A stretch of DNA of 40,649 nucleotides from Candidatus Zixiibacteriota bacterium (GCA_024641335.1 JAHEDG010000024.1:1-40649); one strand, 5' to 3'. Counted from the stretch's first letter, positions 17,511 through 27,127 are shown. The notes: generated from the letters alone by a model not told the origin. Numbers and translations: made by a program.

Positions 17511-19722
17511 ATTTCCCTACGCCCGACTTATTACCGGATTCCACCAGAAATATATATATTCCGCCCGCGATCGATTCCCCTTTAGAGTTTTTCAGATTCC
17601 AGTAATCCTGTCGGGAGAAAGGAAATGACTCCACCAGATCCCCGCCTACTGTATAAATTGATATAATGGCATCCACGGGAATCCGCTTGAAATAAACCGC
17701 CCCATCGCCGGCAGCGATATTTACAGGGTTCGGATAAGCGGCCACGTTGGAAAGATCGTCCGATGGCGGTTCCACACCGGACTCGAAAATGGATAACCCC
17801 TTATTTGTGCCGATATATACGATCCCGGTTACGATATCGATTTCCAGATCGATTACCTCATTATTCAAAAGAGGACTGTTGTCCGTAGTATAATAAGTTC
17901 TCCATATAGTCGTATCCGGACGAAGAACTCCCAGACCGGCCACTGTCCCTACCCAGATATTCCCCACTCCATCCGAGGCTACAGCGTTCACGCTTCCGGC
18001 TATCTCCGGCAATAGCTCTACCTGACGAACCTCCCCGGTCCCCGGAGACAATCTGTATAATCCCGTGGGAGATCCGAACCACAAACTTCCGAACGGATCC
18101 AGGGCGATATCGGATACAAATTCCAGACTGATATCATTCTGCCAGCTGTCATCCGATTGAAGCATCGGAGTTCCTCCGAAATCCAGCCGGTGAAGCCCCT
18201 CGGTCATGCCTACCCATAACGTATTCCCATGCGAATAAAGCGCCGTTACCTGATTCAATGATACCGTGTTGGGGCCGGTAAAATATCGCTCCCACGTGGA
18301 ATCCCCCGGATCGAATGCACCCATGACCAAACCGGAATCCGAATCGAGTGACGTCACCCATACTGTCCCGCTGTCGTCGACAGCCACAGCGCTGGCCGCC
18401 CAGTATTCAGGATAACCAGGCACACCGAACATCGGACAGTTGGTATAATCCCAATGATACCACGATACATGATCATACTTATATAAACCTCCGCCCCAAT
18501 CCCCCACCCATATATTTCCATCAGCCGCTATATCGATATCGACCGCGCTGTTGGTTGCCAGCCCCAATAGCGGCCCCGGGCCGTCAGGATCGGAATTCGA
18601 TACGTTAAATGTCGTCCACTGATTATTCTCCAGCCGGCTTAGCCCCCTGGCGTCATGAGTCATCCAGACAGCCCCGGTCGAATCGATGGCGATCGACGGG
18701 ATAACATTCGACGCCGGACCCGGTATCGATATAATGGTCCAAACCGAGTCTATATATCCGGCCAGTCCTGACAACCTGGTGCCGGCCCATAATCCCCCTG
18801 AAGAATCTATGGCGATATCCGTGGCTAATCCGGCGGGAAATCCCGTAAGAGGCATACCCCACCAATTGGATCCATCATAACGGTAGATCCCTCCGTTCGA
18901 GGCGGCGTACAGCGTGTCATTATGAAGTAATAGTTTTCTTATCTGCTGCCCGGCCAGCCCGATCGGAGTCCAAAGCGTATCAGGCGATGTCTCGAATTTG
19001 TAGATACCGTCGGCCGTTCCGACAATTACCGTATCGTGATATGACGCGATCGATCTGATATCCGCGTTAAGCAAACCGCTGTCACCAGCCGCGAATGAAC
19101 GCCAAAACCCGAAATACTGAATGTTCTGATTGTCCTTGTCGATAAACGCTATCCCCCGGGCAGTGCCCACCCAAAGCTGATTCCCGATCAGCGATAAACA
19201 TACCGCGTCTTCCTCCAGCTCCATATTCCCGAGCTTCCTGGCAGTGTCCCTGATCTCCCCGCCGTTGGAATAAATCGAAAACTTGCTCACCCCTAAATCA
19301 TTGGCTATCCATAGACGATCGCCATCGGCCTCGATATCATACAGTGTCACCTCTCTGGCAAAAAATCCGCCCGAGCTGTCTCTGATAGGATAATTGGCAA
19401 TCATACCCGAATCTTCTATCCGGGTCAACCATCCGTCATTAGTGCCGAACCACAAATTACCGGCAGTATCCACCTCGACACACCTGAAATCTATCCCGCC
19501 GAGACCGTCCGTATTGGTTAATTTGAGTATCCCCTCAGAAGATGGAGTATACGCTACCACGCCACCCGATGTCGCCTGCCAGACTTTGTCGGATGCTATA
19601 CTGATCTGCCGAACCTCATTGGTATTTGTATAATTAGTCCAGCTGGTCGCCCGCAAAATACCCGGCATTGACCAGAGCGAAACAGCCAAAACTATTCCTG
19701 ATATGCGAATAATTCTCTTCAT
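17494..19722 (-). CDS. Secreted double beta-propeller protein with C-terminal sorting domain
   Basis: 742 residues. Signal peptide (about 1-25, ending LRATS). I count 14 consecutive two-component-regulator-propeller-type repeats, each with a core like LWVGT-x-x-G-[LIV] spaced 35-55 residues (for example LWFGTNDGW, LWVGTARGI, VIVGTADGI, LWAGTRLSG, LWVGMTEGL, IWVGTVAGL, VYIGTNKGL). Fourteen fits two seven-bladed propellers, the arrangement of hybrid two-component sensor ectodomains, but there is no Y_Y_Y domain, membrane segment or kinase. Instead the last about 84 residues (YPNPVN onward, GGIYIFLVESG) are a FlgD-like / type IX-type sorting domain. A GGGAGG ribosome site fits the second of two ATGs (19722) better than the first (19725). 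Overlaps lnt by ATGA. Probably a surface-exposed binding protein; ligand unknown. Confidence 0.85.
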   Translation of the reverse strand: MKRIIRISGIVLAVSLWSMPGILRATSWTNYTNTNEVRQISIASDKVWQATSGGVVAYTPSSEGILKLTNTDGLGGIDFRCVEVDTAGNLWFGTNDGWLTRIEDSGMIANYPIRDSSGGFFAREVTLYDIEADGDRLWIANDLGVSKFSIYSNGGEIRDTARKLGNMELEEDAVCLSLIGNQLWVGTARGIAFIDKDNQNIQYFGFWRSFAAGDSGLLNADIRSIASYHDTVIVGTADGIYKFETSPDTLWTPIGLAGQQIRKLLLHNDTLYAASNGGIYRYDGSNWWGMPLTGFPAGLATDIAIDSSGGLWAGTRLSGLAGYIDSVWTIISIPGPASNVIPSIAIDSTGAVWMTHDARGLSRLENNQWTTFNVSNSDPDGPGPLLGLATNSAVDIDIAADGNIWVGDWGGGLYKYDHVSWYHWDYTNCPMFGVPGYPEYWAASAVAVDDSGTVWVTSLDSDSGLVMGAFDPGDSTWERYFTGPNTVSLNQVTALYSHGNTLWVGMTEGLHRLDFGGTPMLQSDDSWQNDISLEFVSDIALDPFGSLWFGSPTGLYRLSPGTGEVRQVELLPEIAGSVNAVASDGVGNIWVGTVAGLGVLRPDTTIWRTYYTTDNSPLLNNEVIDLEIDIVTGIVYIGTNKGLSIFESGVEPPSDDLSNVAAYPNPVNIAAGDGAVYFKRIPVDAIISIYTVGGDLVESFPFSRQDYWNLKNSKGESIAGGIYIFLVESGNKSGVGKFAVIK

Positions 19723-21230
19723 CATACCTCCCTATTATAGCGGTAACGTCTCCAAAAGGCAACGATTAACGATAAAACCAAGATTGCCAGCGTGCTCTTC
19801 GGTATGACATCGCCGATTTCCCCGTATACGCTCCGGGAGCCTTCGGGATTTATTTTAACCGTCAAATATTCAGTCCTGAAAACATCCGATTTCTTCAATA
19901 TCCTCCCCCATTTGTCAACCGCCATGGAAACGCCCGTGTTGGCCGAACGGGCAACCGGTATTCTGCTCTCTATCGCTCTGAACACCGACATCATGGCATG
20001 TTGTTCCAGCAGGGACGTTCTGCCGAACCACATATCGTTGGTTATGACCACCAGAAACTGCGCCCCCTTCCGTGCGAAATCGCGGCAATAGCCTGGAAAC
20101 GCCGACTCGAAACAGATCACCGTCCCGAACTTATATCCGTCAAGATCGAAGATTACCTGCTCTTTGCCCGACGAAAAATCAGCCTGTCCCAAACGGATCT
20201 CCTTGAGCCGCTTGAATCTTCCGGAAAACGGAATACGCTCGCTGAATGGAACCAAATGAATCTTCGAATAAACCGAGAATTCCCTCTTTGACGGCTCGAG
20301 CATTATCGCCGAATTATAAAATACATATTCACGCGGACCGGTGATCTCATAATATGGAGTCCCGGTCAAAATCGAAACCCCTAAAGAATCGACAAATTCC
20401 CGAAACATCAATAAATTGTCCCGCTCCTGCGCCAGGTATGTCGGTGTAGCGGTTTCCGGCCAGATTATCAGCTCCGCCCCGTCGAGAGCCGCGCGCCTCG
20501 AAAGCTCGAAATAACGATCGAAATTCAAACGAAGATTTTCAGGCCTCCATTTGATATCCCTGGTCATGTTTCCCTGGAGAACCGCCACCGCGAATTCGCC
20601 GTCAGCCGACCCCTTATCCTGATCGGGTAATCGATACTCCCCGTAAAAATAAAGCGCCGCTATCAACAAAATGGAGCCGTATCTCAAATTAACCCTGAAC
20701 GACTCCCCTATATCGAATTTCGGCGATATGGATATATATATCATCACATTCACTATCAGGATCGCCGATGAGATCAGGTAAACTCCCCCGATCTCGGCCG
20801 CCTGTATCATGGGAAGAAAATAGCCTAACGCGTAACCTAAATCGGTCCATGGATAGTTTAAGTCCGACTTGGTTAAAAGCCAGTTGCAGGATATGAAATA
20901 CGATACGAAAAATACCAGGGCCATACTCCGGCTTCCCGCTTTTAAAAAAACATAGAGCCAGAGACCGACTGCCGTTATCATCGAGAGGAAAATAACCGCG
21001 CCGATCATGCCCGGTATCGTCACCCACGCTATATAGTACATCAGGCCGAGATAAAATATCAACCCCCAGAGAAAACCGTATTGTAAACCTTCCGCCGGAG
21101 TCATATCCTCAAGGCCCATCAGCAGGAACGTCAGAGTCATAAAAATCAATGGCCCGAATGTCATAGGCGGAAAACATAAAAAAGAAAGAACCGCCGATAC
21201 AACTATGAAGATGATTCTCGTATCCTTCAT
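19722..21230 (-). CDS. lnt: Apolipoprotein N-acyltransferase Lnt
   Basis: Inner-membrane enzyme that adds the third acyl chain to the N-terminal cysteine of lipoproteins. 502 residues: about six hydrophobic segments in the first 195 residues, a periplasmic nitrilase-like domain (about 212-470) and a C-terminal membrane helix (about 480-495). The catalytic triad is present: Glu259 in IIWPETATP, Lys323 in YSKIHLVPF and Cys373 in TVICFES. The ITNDMWFG and RAIESRIPVARSANTG motifs also match. Its presence supports a didermic cell envelope and fits the lipoproteins encoded elsewhere in the window. It follows gpmI after 46 bases, which include a small inverted repeat across the gpmI stop. Confidence 0.95.
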   Translation of the reverse strand: MKDTRIIFIVVSAVLSFLCFPPMTFGPLIFMTLTFLLMGLEDMTPAEGLQYGFLWGLIFYLGLMYYIAWVTIPGMIGAVIFLSMITAVGLWLYVFLKAGSRSMALVFFVSYFISCNWLLTKSDLNYPWTDLGYALGYFLPMIQAAEIGGVYLISSAILIVNVMIYISISPKFDIGESFRVNLRYGSILLIAALYFYGEYRLPDQDKGSADGEFAVAVLQGNMTRDIKWRPENLRLNFDRYFELSRRAALDGAELIIWPETATPTYLAQERDNLLMFREFVDSLGVSILTGTPYYEITGPREYVFYNSAIMLEPSKREFSVYSKIHLVPFSERIPFSGRFKRLKEIRLGQADFSSGKEQVIFDLDGYKFGTVICFESAFPGYCRDFARKGAQFLVVITNDMWFGRTSLLEQHAMMSVFRAIESRIPVARSANTGVSMAVDKWGRILKKSDVFRTEYLTVKINPEGSRSVYGEIGDVIPKSTLAILVLSLIVAFWRRYRYNREV

Positions 21231-21276
21231 TCCAGACCTTGTTTGAAAGAAACACGGTTGAACGCCGTACCGATTA

Positions 21277-22812
21277 TCAACTCTTGATAATAAGACTCTC
21301 TCCGGTCATGGCAGCCGGTTTGGGGATTTTCAGATAATCCAGCATTGTTGGGGCAATGTCCGCAAGCTTGCCGCCGGAACGAAGCTCTCCACGAAAATTA
21401 TCGTCCGCCACAATAAAAGGAACCCTGAATGTGGTATGAGCCGTAAACGGACCGCCGTCATCTGCGATCATCTTCTCGGCGTTGCCATGATCCGCGGTCA
21501 CCAACGCCGCCCCGCCAGCCGAAATCACCGCCTCCACCACCCGGCCGACACACTCATCAACCGTCTCGACCGCCTTGAGGGCTGCCTCGAATATCCCGGT
21601 ATGGCCGACCATGTCGCAATTGGCGAAATTCAGAATTATAACATCATATATACCCTGCTCGATTTTCCCGACCGTCGAGTCGGTCAACTCATAAGCAGAC
21701 ATTTCCGGCTGCAGATCGTATGTCGCCACTTTGGGAGAGTGAATCAGGGCCCGATCTTCCCCATCGAATGATCTCTCTATCCCGCCGTTAAAAAAGAAAG
21801 TGACATGAGGATACTTTTCGGTCTCCGCCGTCCGCAACTGGCGCAAACCATGAGAACTGATTACTTCCCCGAAAATATCATTCAGCCGCTGTTGAGGATA
21901 CGCCACTTCCGACTTCAAATCCTTATCGTGCAATGTCATGCTCACCAGCGGAATAACCGGGCCGCCCGCCCTATCAAATCCATCGAATTCATCCTCGGCC
22001 AACGCGTAACTCAATTGCCTGGCTCTGTCAGCCCTGAAATTGAAAAATATCACACCATCCGCCGGACCGATATTATGGTCGTGGCCCCTGACAGATATCG
22101 GCTCCATGAATTCATCGGTGATCCCCTTTTGATAATACTCCCGGACCGCGGCCGCCGGATCGGAGACCGCCAAACCCTCGCCGCCAACCAAAAGCTGATA
22201 TGCCTTCTTAGTTCTGGGCCATCTCTTATCCCTGTCCATGGCGTAATAACGGCCTATAATACTCCCTATCCTGCCGATACCGATTTCCTTGCTTCTCGAT
22301 AATATCTCTTCCAGATACCCCGCGCCGCCGGTAGGCGATGTATCGCGGCCGTCCAAAAACGCGTGAATAATAACGTCCTTAAAATTCAATCGACTGCAAA
22401 GCTCCAAAAGAGCGTACAGATGTTCCAATGACGAATGAACCAGGCCGTCGGACGCCAGCCCTAAAAGATGAAGCTTCCCGGATTGTTTTCTGATTCTCTC
22501 GATCTGCCCTGTCAAAACCCGGTTTTCGAAAAAGTCGCCCTCCGCAATCGATTTATCGATCCGGGTTACCTCCTGATAAACCACCCGCCCGGCGCCGAAA
22601 TTCAAATGTCCGACCTCGGAATTGCCCATCTGGCCTGACGGCAGCCCCACGTCGAGCCCCGATGCCCCTAAGGTAGTATGACTATATCTGCTGATTAATC
22701 TGTCGAAATTCGGTTTGATGGCGGCTGCTATGGCGTTTCCCCTCGTTTGAGGATTCAGACCGAAACCATCCATTACAACCAAGGTCAGCGGCCGGGGAAT
22801 TCTATCCATCAT
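21277..22812 (-). CDS. gpmI: 2,3-bisphosphoglycerate-independent phosphoglycerate mutase GpmI
   Basis: Interconverts 3- and 2-phosphoglycerate in glycolysis, manganese dependent, cytoplasmic. 511 residues, full length. Metal-binding VVMDGFGLN at residues 12-20, the phosphorylated serine in GQMGNSEVGHLN (Ser65), HAFLDGRDTSP, RYYAMDRDKRW, FFNFRADRARQLS, NFANCDMVGHTG and the second metal site TADHGNAEKM are all canonical. The start is ATGATGG: the first ATG (22812) overlaps the purM stop as ATGA. It is an unexpected neighbour of lnt and the glycan genes, but the tight spacing suggests one transcript. Confidence 0.97.
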   Translation of the reverse strand: MMDRIPRPLTLVVMDGFGLNPQTRGNAIAAAIKPNFDRLISRYSHTTLGASGLDVGLPSGQMGNSEVGHLNFGAGRVVYQEVTRIDKSIAEGDFFENRVLTGQIERIRKQSGKLHLLGLASDGLVHSSLEHLYALLELCSRLNFKDVIIHAFLDGRDTSPTGGAGYLEEILSRSKEIGIGRIGSIIGRYYAMDRDKRWPRTKKAYQLLVGGEGLAVSDPAAAVREYYQKGITDEFMEPISVRGHDHNIGPADGVIFFNFRADRARQLSYALAEDEFDGFDRAGGPVIPLVSMTLHDKDLKSEVAYPQQRLNDIFGEVISSHGLRQLRTAETEKYPHVTFFFNGGIERSFDGEDRALIHSPKVATYDLQPEMSAYELTDSTVGKIEQGIYDVIILNFANCDMVGHTGIFEAALKAVETVDECVGRVVEAVISAGGAALVTADHGNAEKMIADDGGPFTAHTTFRVPFIVADDNFRGELRSGGKLADIAPTMLDYLKIPKPAAMTGESLIIKS

Positions 22813-23846
22813 AACTTCAAGACTACTTTCCCGCTGCCTTCGGTTAATATTCCCGCCGGGACTACCTCGCAGTTGGGCGCTTTCAATGTCTTTTTCAAAA
22901 CCGGAATATCCTCCGGCGAAACCACTGCCACCATCCCGATACCCATATTGAACACTCGGTACATCTCTTCGGTCTCCACGTCGGCCAGCCTTTGGATCGC
23001 TTTAAAAATCCCCGGAGGAAACCACATGCCGGTATCTACCACCGCGTCGACATTCGACGGCAGAATTCTGGAAATATTCCCCTCGAATCCCCCACCTGTT
23101 ATATGCGCCAGACCCTTGATAAGTTTTTTCTCCATTACCGGATAAAGAGTATCCAGATAAGATAAATGCACTCGCAGCAGCTCATCTCCTACCCTGGTCT
23201 TTGTTTCCGGAATAATATCATCCGGAGCCATCTTGCCGATTTCGAAAAACGCTCTTCTGGCCAGGGAATACCCATTGGTATGGAGTCCGCTGGATGAAAA
23301 GCCGACCAATACATCCCCCGCCTTCAGCCTGCTCTTATCCGGCATCATCCCTTTCTGAGCCAGCCCCACGATAAACCCGGCGATATCATACTCGCCCTGC
23401 TCATAAAAACCGGGCATCTCCGCCGTCTCGCCGCCTGTTAAGGCGCATCCGTTTTCCCGGCATCCATCGGTGATACCCTTAATCAAAGAATATACCAGAT
23501 CTCCATCCATCTTCCCCAAACCGATATAATCCATGAAAAATAAGGGTTTCGCCCCGACACATAAAATATCGTTGACCAGATGATTTACCAGATCGTGCCC
23601 CACAGTATCGTGACGGCCGGTCATGAACGCTACTTTCAATTTGGTCCCTACACCGTCCACCGAGGAAACCAGGTAGTTATCCCCTTTGCCCATTCCTTTC
23701 AGGGAAAAAGCCGCTCCGAAATCCCCGAAATCCCCACCCACCTTGCTCGTGAATGTGGTCCGTACCAGCTCTCCCAGCCTGGCTTTGGCCTTATCCGATA
23801 ATTCCAGGTCTACGCCTGACTCGCTGTATCTTCTCGCCTTATCCAT
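22809..23846 (-). CDS. purM: Phosphoribosylformylglycinamidine cyclo-ligase PurM
   Basis: AIR synthetase, the fifth step of de novo purine synthesis; ATP-dependent ring closure in the cytoplasm. 345 residues, normal. The N-terminal segment YSESGVDLELSDKAKARL, DGVGTKLKVAF, HDTVGHDLVNHLVNDI, ALTGGETAEMPGFY, YDIAGFIVG, GFSSSGLHTNGYSLARR and HITGGGFEGNISRILP are all hallmark motifs. The start is eight bases after the HD-protein stop and has no clear ribosome site. Ends overlapping gpmI by ATGA. No other purine gene is in the window. Confidence 0.97.
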   Translation of the reverse strand: MDKARRYSESGVDLELSDKAKARLGELVRTTFTSKVGGDFGDFGAAFSLKGMGKGDNYLVSSVDGVGTKLKVAFMTGRHDTVGHDLVNHLVNDILCVGAKPLFFMDYIGLGKMDGDLVYSLIKGITDGCRENGCALTGGETAEMPGFYEQGEYDIAGFIVGLAQKGMMPDKSRLKAGDVLVGFSSSGLHTNGYSLARRAFFEIGKMAPDDIIPETKTRVGDELLRVHLSYLDTLYPVMEKKLIKGLAHITGGGFEGNISRILPSNVDAVVDTGMWFPPGIFKAIQRLADVETEEMYRVFNMGIGMVAVVSPEDIPVLKKTLKAPNCEVVPAGILTEGSGKVVLKL

Positions 23847-23854
23847 AGATGGGA

Positions 23855-24514
23855 TTATAGCAGTTTGTTATCGTTGATGACAAGGGCGAATTTCAAACCG
23901 AGATATTCAGCCGCCCGCTTGCAAACCAGCATACGCGATAGAAATATCTCGAAATACTCCATGACCTGCGATATCGACGTGTCGATCGTGATCTCCAACT
24001 GCGCTAACTTCGCCTCCGGGTCAATATTCAAAAATGATGATTCAGCCGCGTAGTTAACCCGATCATGGATATCCACTTTAATCATCTGAGTATTCCTGAC
24101 CCTCGAACGATGAACATCCGATTTATCGGCCAAAATAACCGCCGCCGATATATCCGAAATCGGAAAACCGTCTCTCTCGTCATGATTCCCGATGGCCGCG
24201 ATGACCTCGGCGATATCGGCCATATCCATACCCATATCCTTAAGTACAGAAAATGCCATAACCGCAGCCGTTTGGGCATGGAAATCACGGTTTATCAAAT
24301 TCCCAATATCATGCATATAACCGGCAATCGCCGCCAATTGGGCTTTCCTCTCCCCCTTGCCCAGCCTAACCATGATGTTATAAGCGATATTCGCCGCCAG
24401 CGAACAATGACGCTGCCCATGCTCCGTATAACCTATTTCTCCCAATACCTTATCGGCCTTCTCTACTAATGCCGCGATCGTCTTGTTCTTCTTAACATCC
24501 TCTATTGAAATCAT
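23855..24514 (-). CDS. HD-domain phosphohydrolase
   Basis: 219 residues from the ATG at 24514. HD-type metal ligands are visible: His36 (in HGQRHCSLAA), His68-Asp69 (GYMHDIGN), His111 (GNHDERD) and Asp130 (ILADKSDVHR), so it should bind metal and hydrolyse a phosphoester, often a nucleotide. The C-terminal third (IHDRVNYAAESSFLNID, EYFEIFLSRMLVCKRAAEYL) is a family-specific region I recognise only as a conserved uncharacterised HD protein. The frame is open to a TTG at 24556, but the promoter -10 element occupies that position and a GGAG ribosome site precedes 24514. First gene of the purM-to-glycan operon, so a nucleotide-related role is a reasonable guess. Confidence 0.8.
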   Translation of the reverse strand: MISIEDVKKNKTIAALVEKADKVLGEIGYTEHGQRHCSLAANIAYNIMVRLGKGERKAQLAAIAGYMHDIGNLINRDFHAQTAAVMAFSVLKDMGMDMADIAEVIAAIGNHDERDGFPISDISAAVILADKSDVHRSRVRNTQMIKVDIHDRVNYAAESSFLNIDPEAKLAQLEITIDTSISQVMEYFEIFLSRMLVCKRAAEYLGLKFALVINDNKLL

Positions 24515-24555
24515 ATCCCTCTCCCCAATTCTCAAGTCTTCTGCCTGTTGTCTCA

Positions 24556-24584
24556 ATTTTATGGTAAATTCCCACGACCGTCAA
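24556..24584 (-). promoter_or_regulatory. Sigma70-type promoter of the HD-purM-gpmI-lnt-glycan operon
   Basis: On the minus strand TTGACG (24579-24584) is followed after exactly 17 bases by TAAAAT (24556-24561); each hexamer matches consensus at five of six positions. The predicted transcription start is near 24549, about 35 bases before the ATG of the HD gene. It lies just past the priA stop on the opposite side of transcription, so the operon can be expressed independently of priA. Confidence 0.65.
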
Positions 24585-24588
24585 GCCG

Positions 24589-27033
24589 CTATAAGAACGT
24601 GACCGGATCAACATCGACCCGTATCGACATTCCTTTAGCCCCCTTCGAAAAACTATTGATACTGTCTAAAAGACTCTCTGGTTCCGCTGACGGCGAAATC
24701 TTCATCAGCATCTGATAACGGTATTGCTTGCCGCGCTTTAGCATCGGCGACGGAGCCGGGCCGAGAATTTCAGCCCCCGCCTTAGCGGCTAACGGAGAAA
24801 TCCTGCTTTTCAAGTCCTTGATCCCGCCTAACGCTTTCCCTCTGTCTATCGACGATACCAGGATCATTATCAGCCTCCTAAACGGCGGATAACCTAAATT
24901 CTCGCGAATAGAAAGCTCATTTTCCAAAAAACCGACATAATCATCTCTTTTCAAATATTCAAAAACAGGGTCTCCCGGCGAAAACGTTTGAACCATGACC
25001 AACCCGGAATCCTTCCTCTTCGACGATCTCCCCGCCCGCCCGGCAGCCTGTATCAATAGCTGAAGAGCCCTTTCTGACGCTCTGAAATCAGGCAGAGAAA
25101 TCCCTATATCCGCGCCGATTACCGCCACAAAACCCACCTCCGGAAAATGATGACCTTTGGCCACCATCTGAGTGCCTAACAATATCTTGAACTCTCCCCT
25201 GCTGAAACGGTCCAGAGTTTCACGCGATTCCCATTTCTTGGACACCGAGTCAGAATCGAGCCTCTTCACCTCCGCACCCGGAAATAACGAGTTCAGGGTT
25301 TCCTCCACTCGCTGCGTGCCGGCCCCCCGAAAACTCAACCGCGCCGATCCGCATTCCGGACAAATCAAAAGCCCCTTTTGCTCCTGCCCGCAATAATGAC
25401 AAATCAGGGTATTGGTTGTCTTGTGGTACGTCCAGCCGATTTCGCAATCCGGACACTTGCCCAGCCAGCCGCATTCGAAACAAACTACCGACGATGAATA
25501 TCCCCGCCGATTCAATAAAATTATAACCTGCTCTTTATTCTTTATCCTGACCGAAAGCTCAGCGTGCAGCGGCCTGGAGATCGGCCAGAATCCCTTTGGA
25601 AATATCGGAGGTTCATCCGACGACGAATCAGGATCTATTACCGTCGAGATTATCTCTATCCCGGGATTCCCCCTTCCGGCGACTCTTTGAGGCAGACTCA
25701 AAAGCTCCAACTCCCCGGTTTTAGCCGCGTGATACGATTCCGCCGATGGTGTCGCCGACCCCAACACCACAACCGCTCCGATCAAATTTCCTCTAATTAT
25801 GGCCAGATCCCTGGCGTTATATCTGGGCGCCGGATCATCCTGCTTATATGAATGATCCTGCTCCTCATCTACTATTATAAGCCCTAACTCTCGCATCGGC
25901 GAAAATACCGCCGACCTGGCTCCAACCAAAAGCCTGGCCTTTCCCGACGCCGCCGCTTTATATACTATCGCCCGTTCGGTCGGATTCAAATTGGAATGCC
26001 ATATCAAGGGAGGAACCTTGAAAAAACTCTCGAACCTCGAGATAATCTGCGGCGTCAATGCTATTTCGGGAACAAGCATCAAAACCGATTTCCCTAACTC
26101 CATAGCCTCCCTGGCCGCTTCCATATAAACTTGAGTCTTGCCCGATGACGTCACCCCATACAAAAGAAAACCCCTATAAGAATCGCTTCTTAACCCGCCC
26201 TCTATTTTCTCCAGCGCCGACTTCTGCCACAACGTAAGATCTACGATCGCCTCTTCGCGCATCGATTTCATGCCGCCTCGGTCACTTAACTCCCTATCCC
26301 CGAATGTCTCCTTAACCAGCCCTTTCTTCAAAAGACCGGAAATAACTGTTGGAGAAAAACCCTGCTTCTTCAATTCCGAAACAGAAATACCGTCTTTAGC
26401 CCCGCGAACCGCCGCCAAAAGAAGCTCGGACTTGGATCCCCTTTTCAATAAATCAAAAGCATGATCATCAGCGGCCATTAACCGCCGTTCCTTACCGCGA
26501 GGGACAGCCCGCGACCCTTTGAATGATGATGTCGATATGACACCAGCGGCTATGAGCTCGTCGAGCTTGCCCCGCCCGATATGATCAAAACCCTTGAGAT
26601 TGGAATAGGATAATTCTCCAGGACGCTCTTTTATTAAACCCAAAAAACCCCCGATCAACTCATCGCTTTTCGGATCGGAAAAGACTGGACCGGGATAAAA
26701 ATACGCTTTTTTCCGCTGCAGAGTGCCGGGAGGCAGCGCCGCTTTCAAAACCATTCCGGCCGATGTCCCGTAACGCTTCGATGCTCTCAACGACAGATCT
26801 AAAAGATCCGGAGGAACCGCCAACTCCGGATCGCCGATTCCCGATATCTCCCTGATTTCCGCTGACTCCATATCGGCAGAATCGACAATCTCCAGAACCA
26901 CCCCTATAGCCGCCTGACTTCCGAAAGGAGCCGTTACCAGCATACCTGATCTTAGACCATCCCGCATCGCTTCGGGGATGCGGTAGGTAAAAAAATCATT
27001 GCGGGGTATGGGGAATGCTATTCTGGCATACAT
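24589..27033 (-). CDS. priA: Primosomal replication-restart helicase PriA
   Basis: 3'-5' helicase that reloads the replisome at stalled forks. 814 residues. N-terminal DNA-binding domain (MYARIAFPIPRNDFFTYRIP, PFGSQAAIGVVLEI); a winged-helix-like middle; Walker A GVTSSGKT at 293-300; DEEQD Walker B at 389-393; VLGSATPS motif III. The zinc-binding insertion has cysteine pairs at about 518/521, 527/530, 545/548 and 558/561. Helicase C-terminal motifs include LLGTQMVAKGHHFP, QLLIQAAGRAGR and the final RVDVDPVTFL. All family features are intact. It has only a weak GGGAT ribosome element. The 94 bases upstream contain a hairpin that may end the TPR-lipoprotein transcript. Confidence 0.96.
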   Translation of the reverse strand: MYARIAFPIPRNDFFTYRIPEAMRDGLRSGMLVTAPFGSQAAIGVVLEIVDSADMESAEIREISGIGDPELAVPPDLLDLSLRASKRYGTSAGMVLKAALPPGTLQRKKAYFYPGPVFSDPKSDELIGGFLGLIKERPGELSYSNLKGFDHIGRGKLDELIAAGVISTSSFKGSRAVPRGKERRLMAADDHAFDLLKRGSKSELLLAAVRGAKDGISVSELKKQGFSPTVISGLLKKGLVKETFGDRELSDRGGMKSMREEAIVDLTLWQKSALEKIEGGLRSDSYRGFLLYGVTSSGKTQVYMEAAREAMELGKSVLMLVPEIALTPQIISRFESFFKVPPLIWHSNLNPTERAIVYKAAASGKARLLVGARSAVFSPMRELGLIIVDEEQDHSYKQDDPAPRYNARDLAIIRGNLIGAVVVLGSATPSAESYHAAKTGELELLSLPQRVAGRGNPGIEIISTVIDPDSSSDEPPIFPKGFWPISRPLHAELSVRIKNKEQVIILLNRRGYSSSVVCFECGWLGKCPDCEIGWTYHKTTNTLICHYCGQEQKGLLICPECGSARLSFRGAGTQRVEETLNSLFPGAEVKRLDSDSVSKKWESRETLDRFSRGEFKILLGTQMVAKGHHFPEVGFVAVIGADIGISLPDFRASERALQLLIQAAGRAGRSSKRKDSGLVMVQTFSPGDPVFEYLKRDDYVGFLENELSIRENLGYPPFRRLIMILVSSIDRGKALGGIKDLKSRISPLAAKAGAEILGPAPSPMLKRGKQYRYQMLMKISPSAEPESLLDSINSFSKGAKGMSIRVDVDPVTFL

Positions 27034-27060
27034 AGGAAAGATCCCGATGATAGAGACATT

Positions 27061-27103
27061 AAGGGCAGCCGATCCGCGCTTGCGCCCAAATCCGACTGCC
27101 CTA
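27061..27103 (-). terminator. Possible terminator or leader hairpin between TPR lipoprotein and priA
   Basis: GGGCAG (27063-27068) pairs with CTGCCC (27096-27101), and the enclosed 27 bases contain a second GC-rich mini-hairpin (GCGCAAGCGC on the minus strand). The minus-strand tail is TTAATGT, a poor U-tract, so termination efficiency is doubtful. Confidence 0.35.
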
Positions 27104-27127
27104 TTCGATTCGATTTTCTAAATCAGC

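Noticed and set aside
21273-21291. Inverted repeat ATTATCAA/TTGATAAT across the gpmI stop as a terminator
   Set aside because: AT-only 8-bp stem with a three-base loop and no U-tract on the minus strand; unlikely to stop transcription before the gene end.
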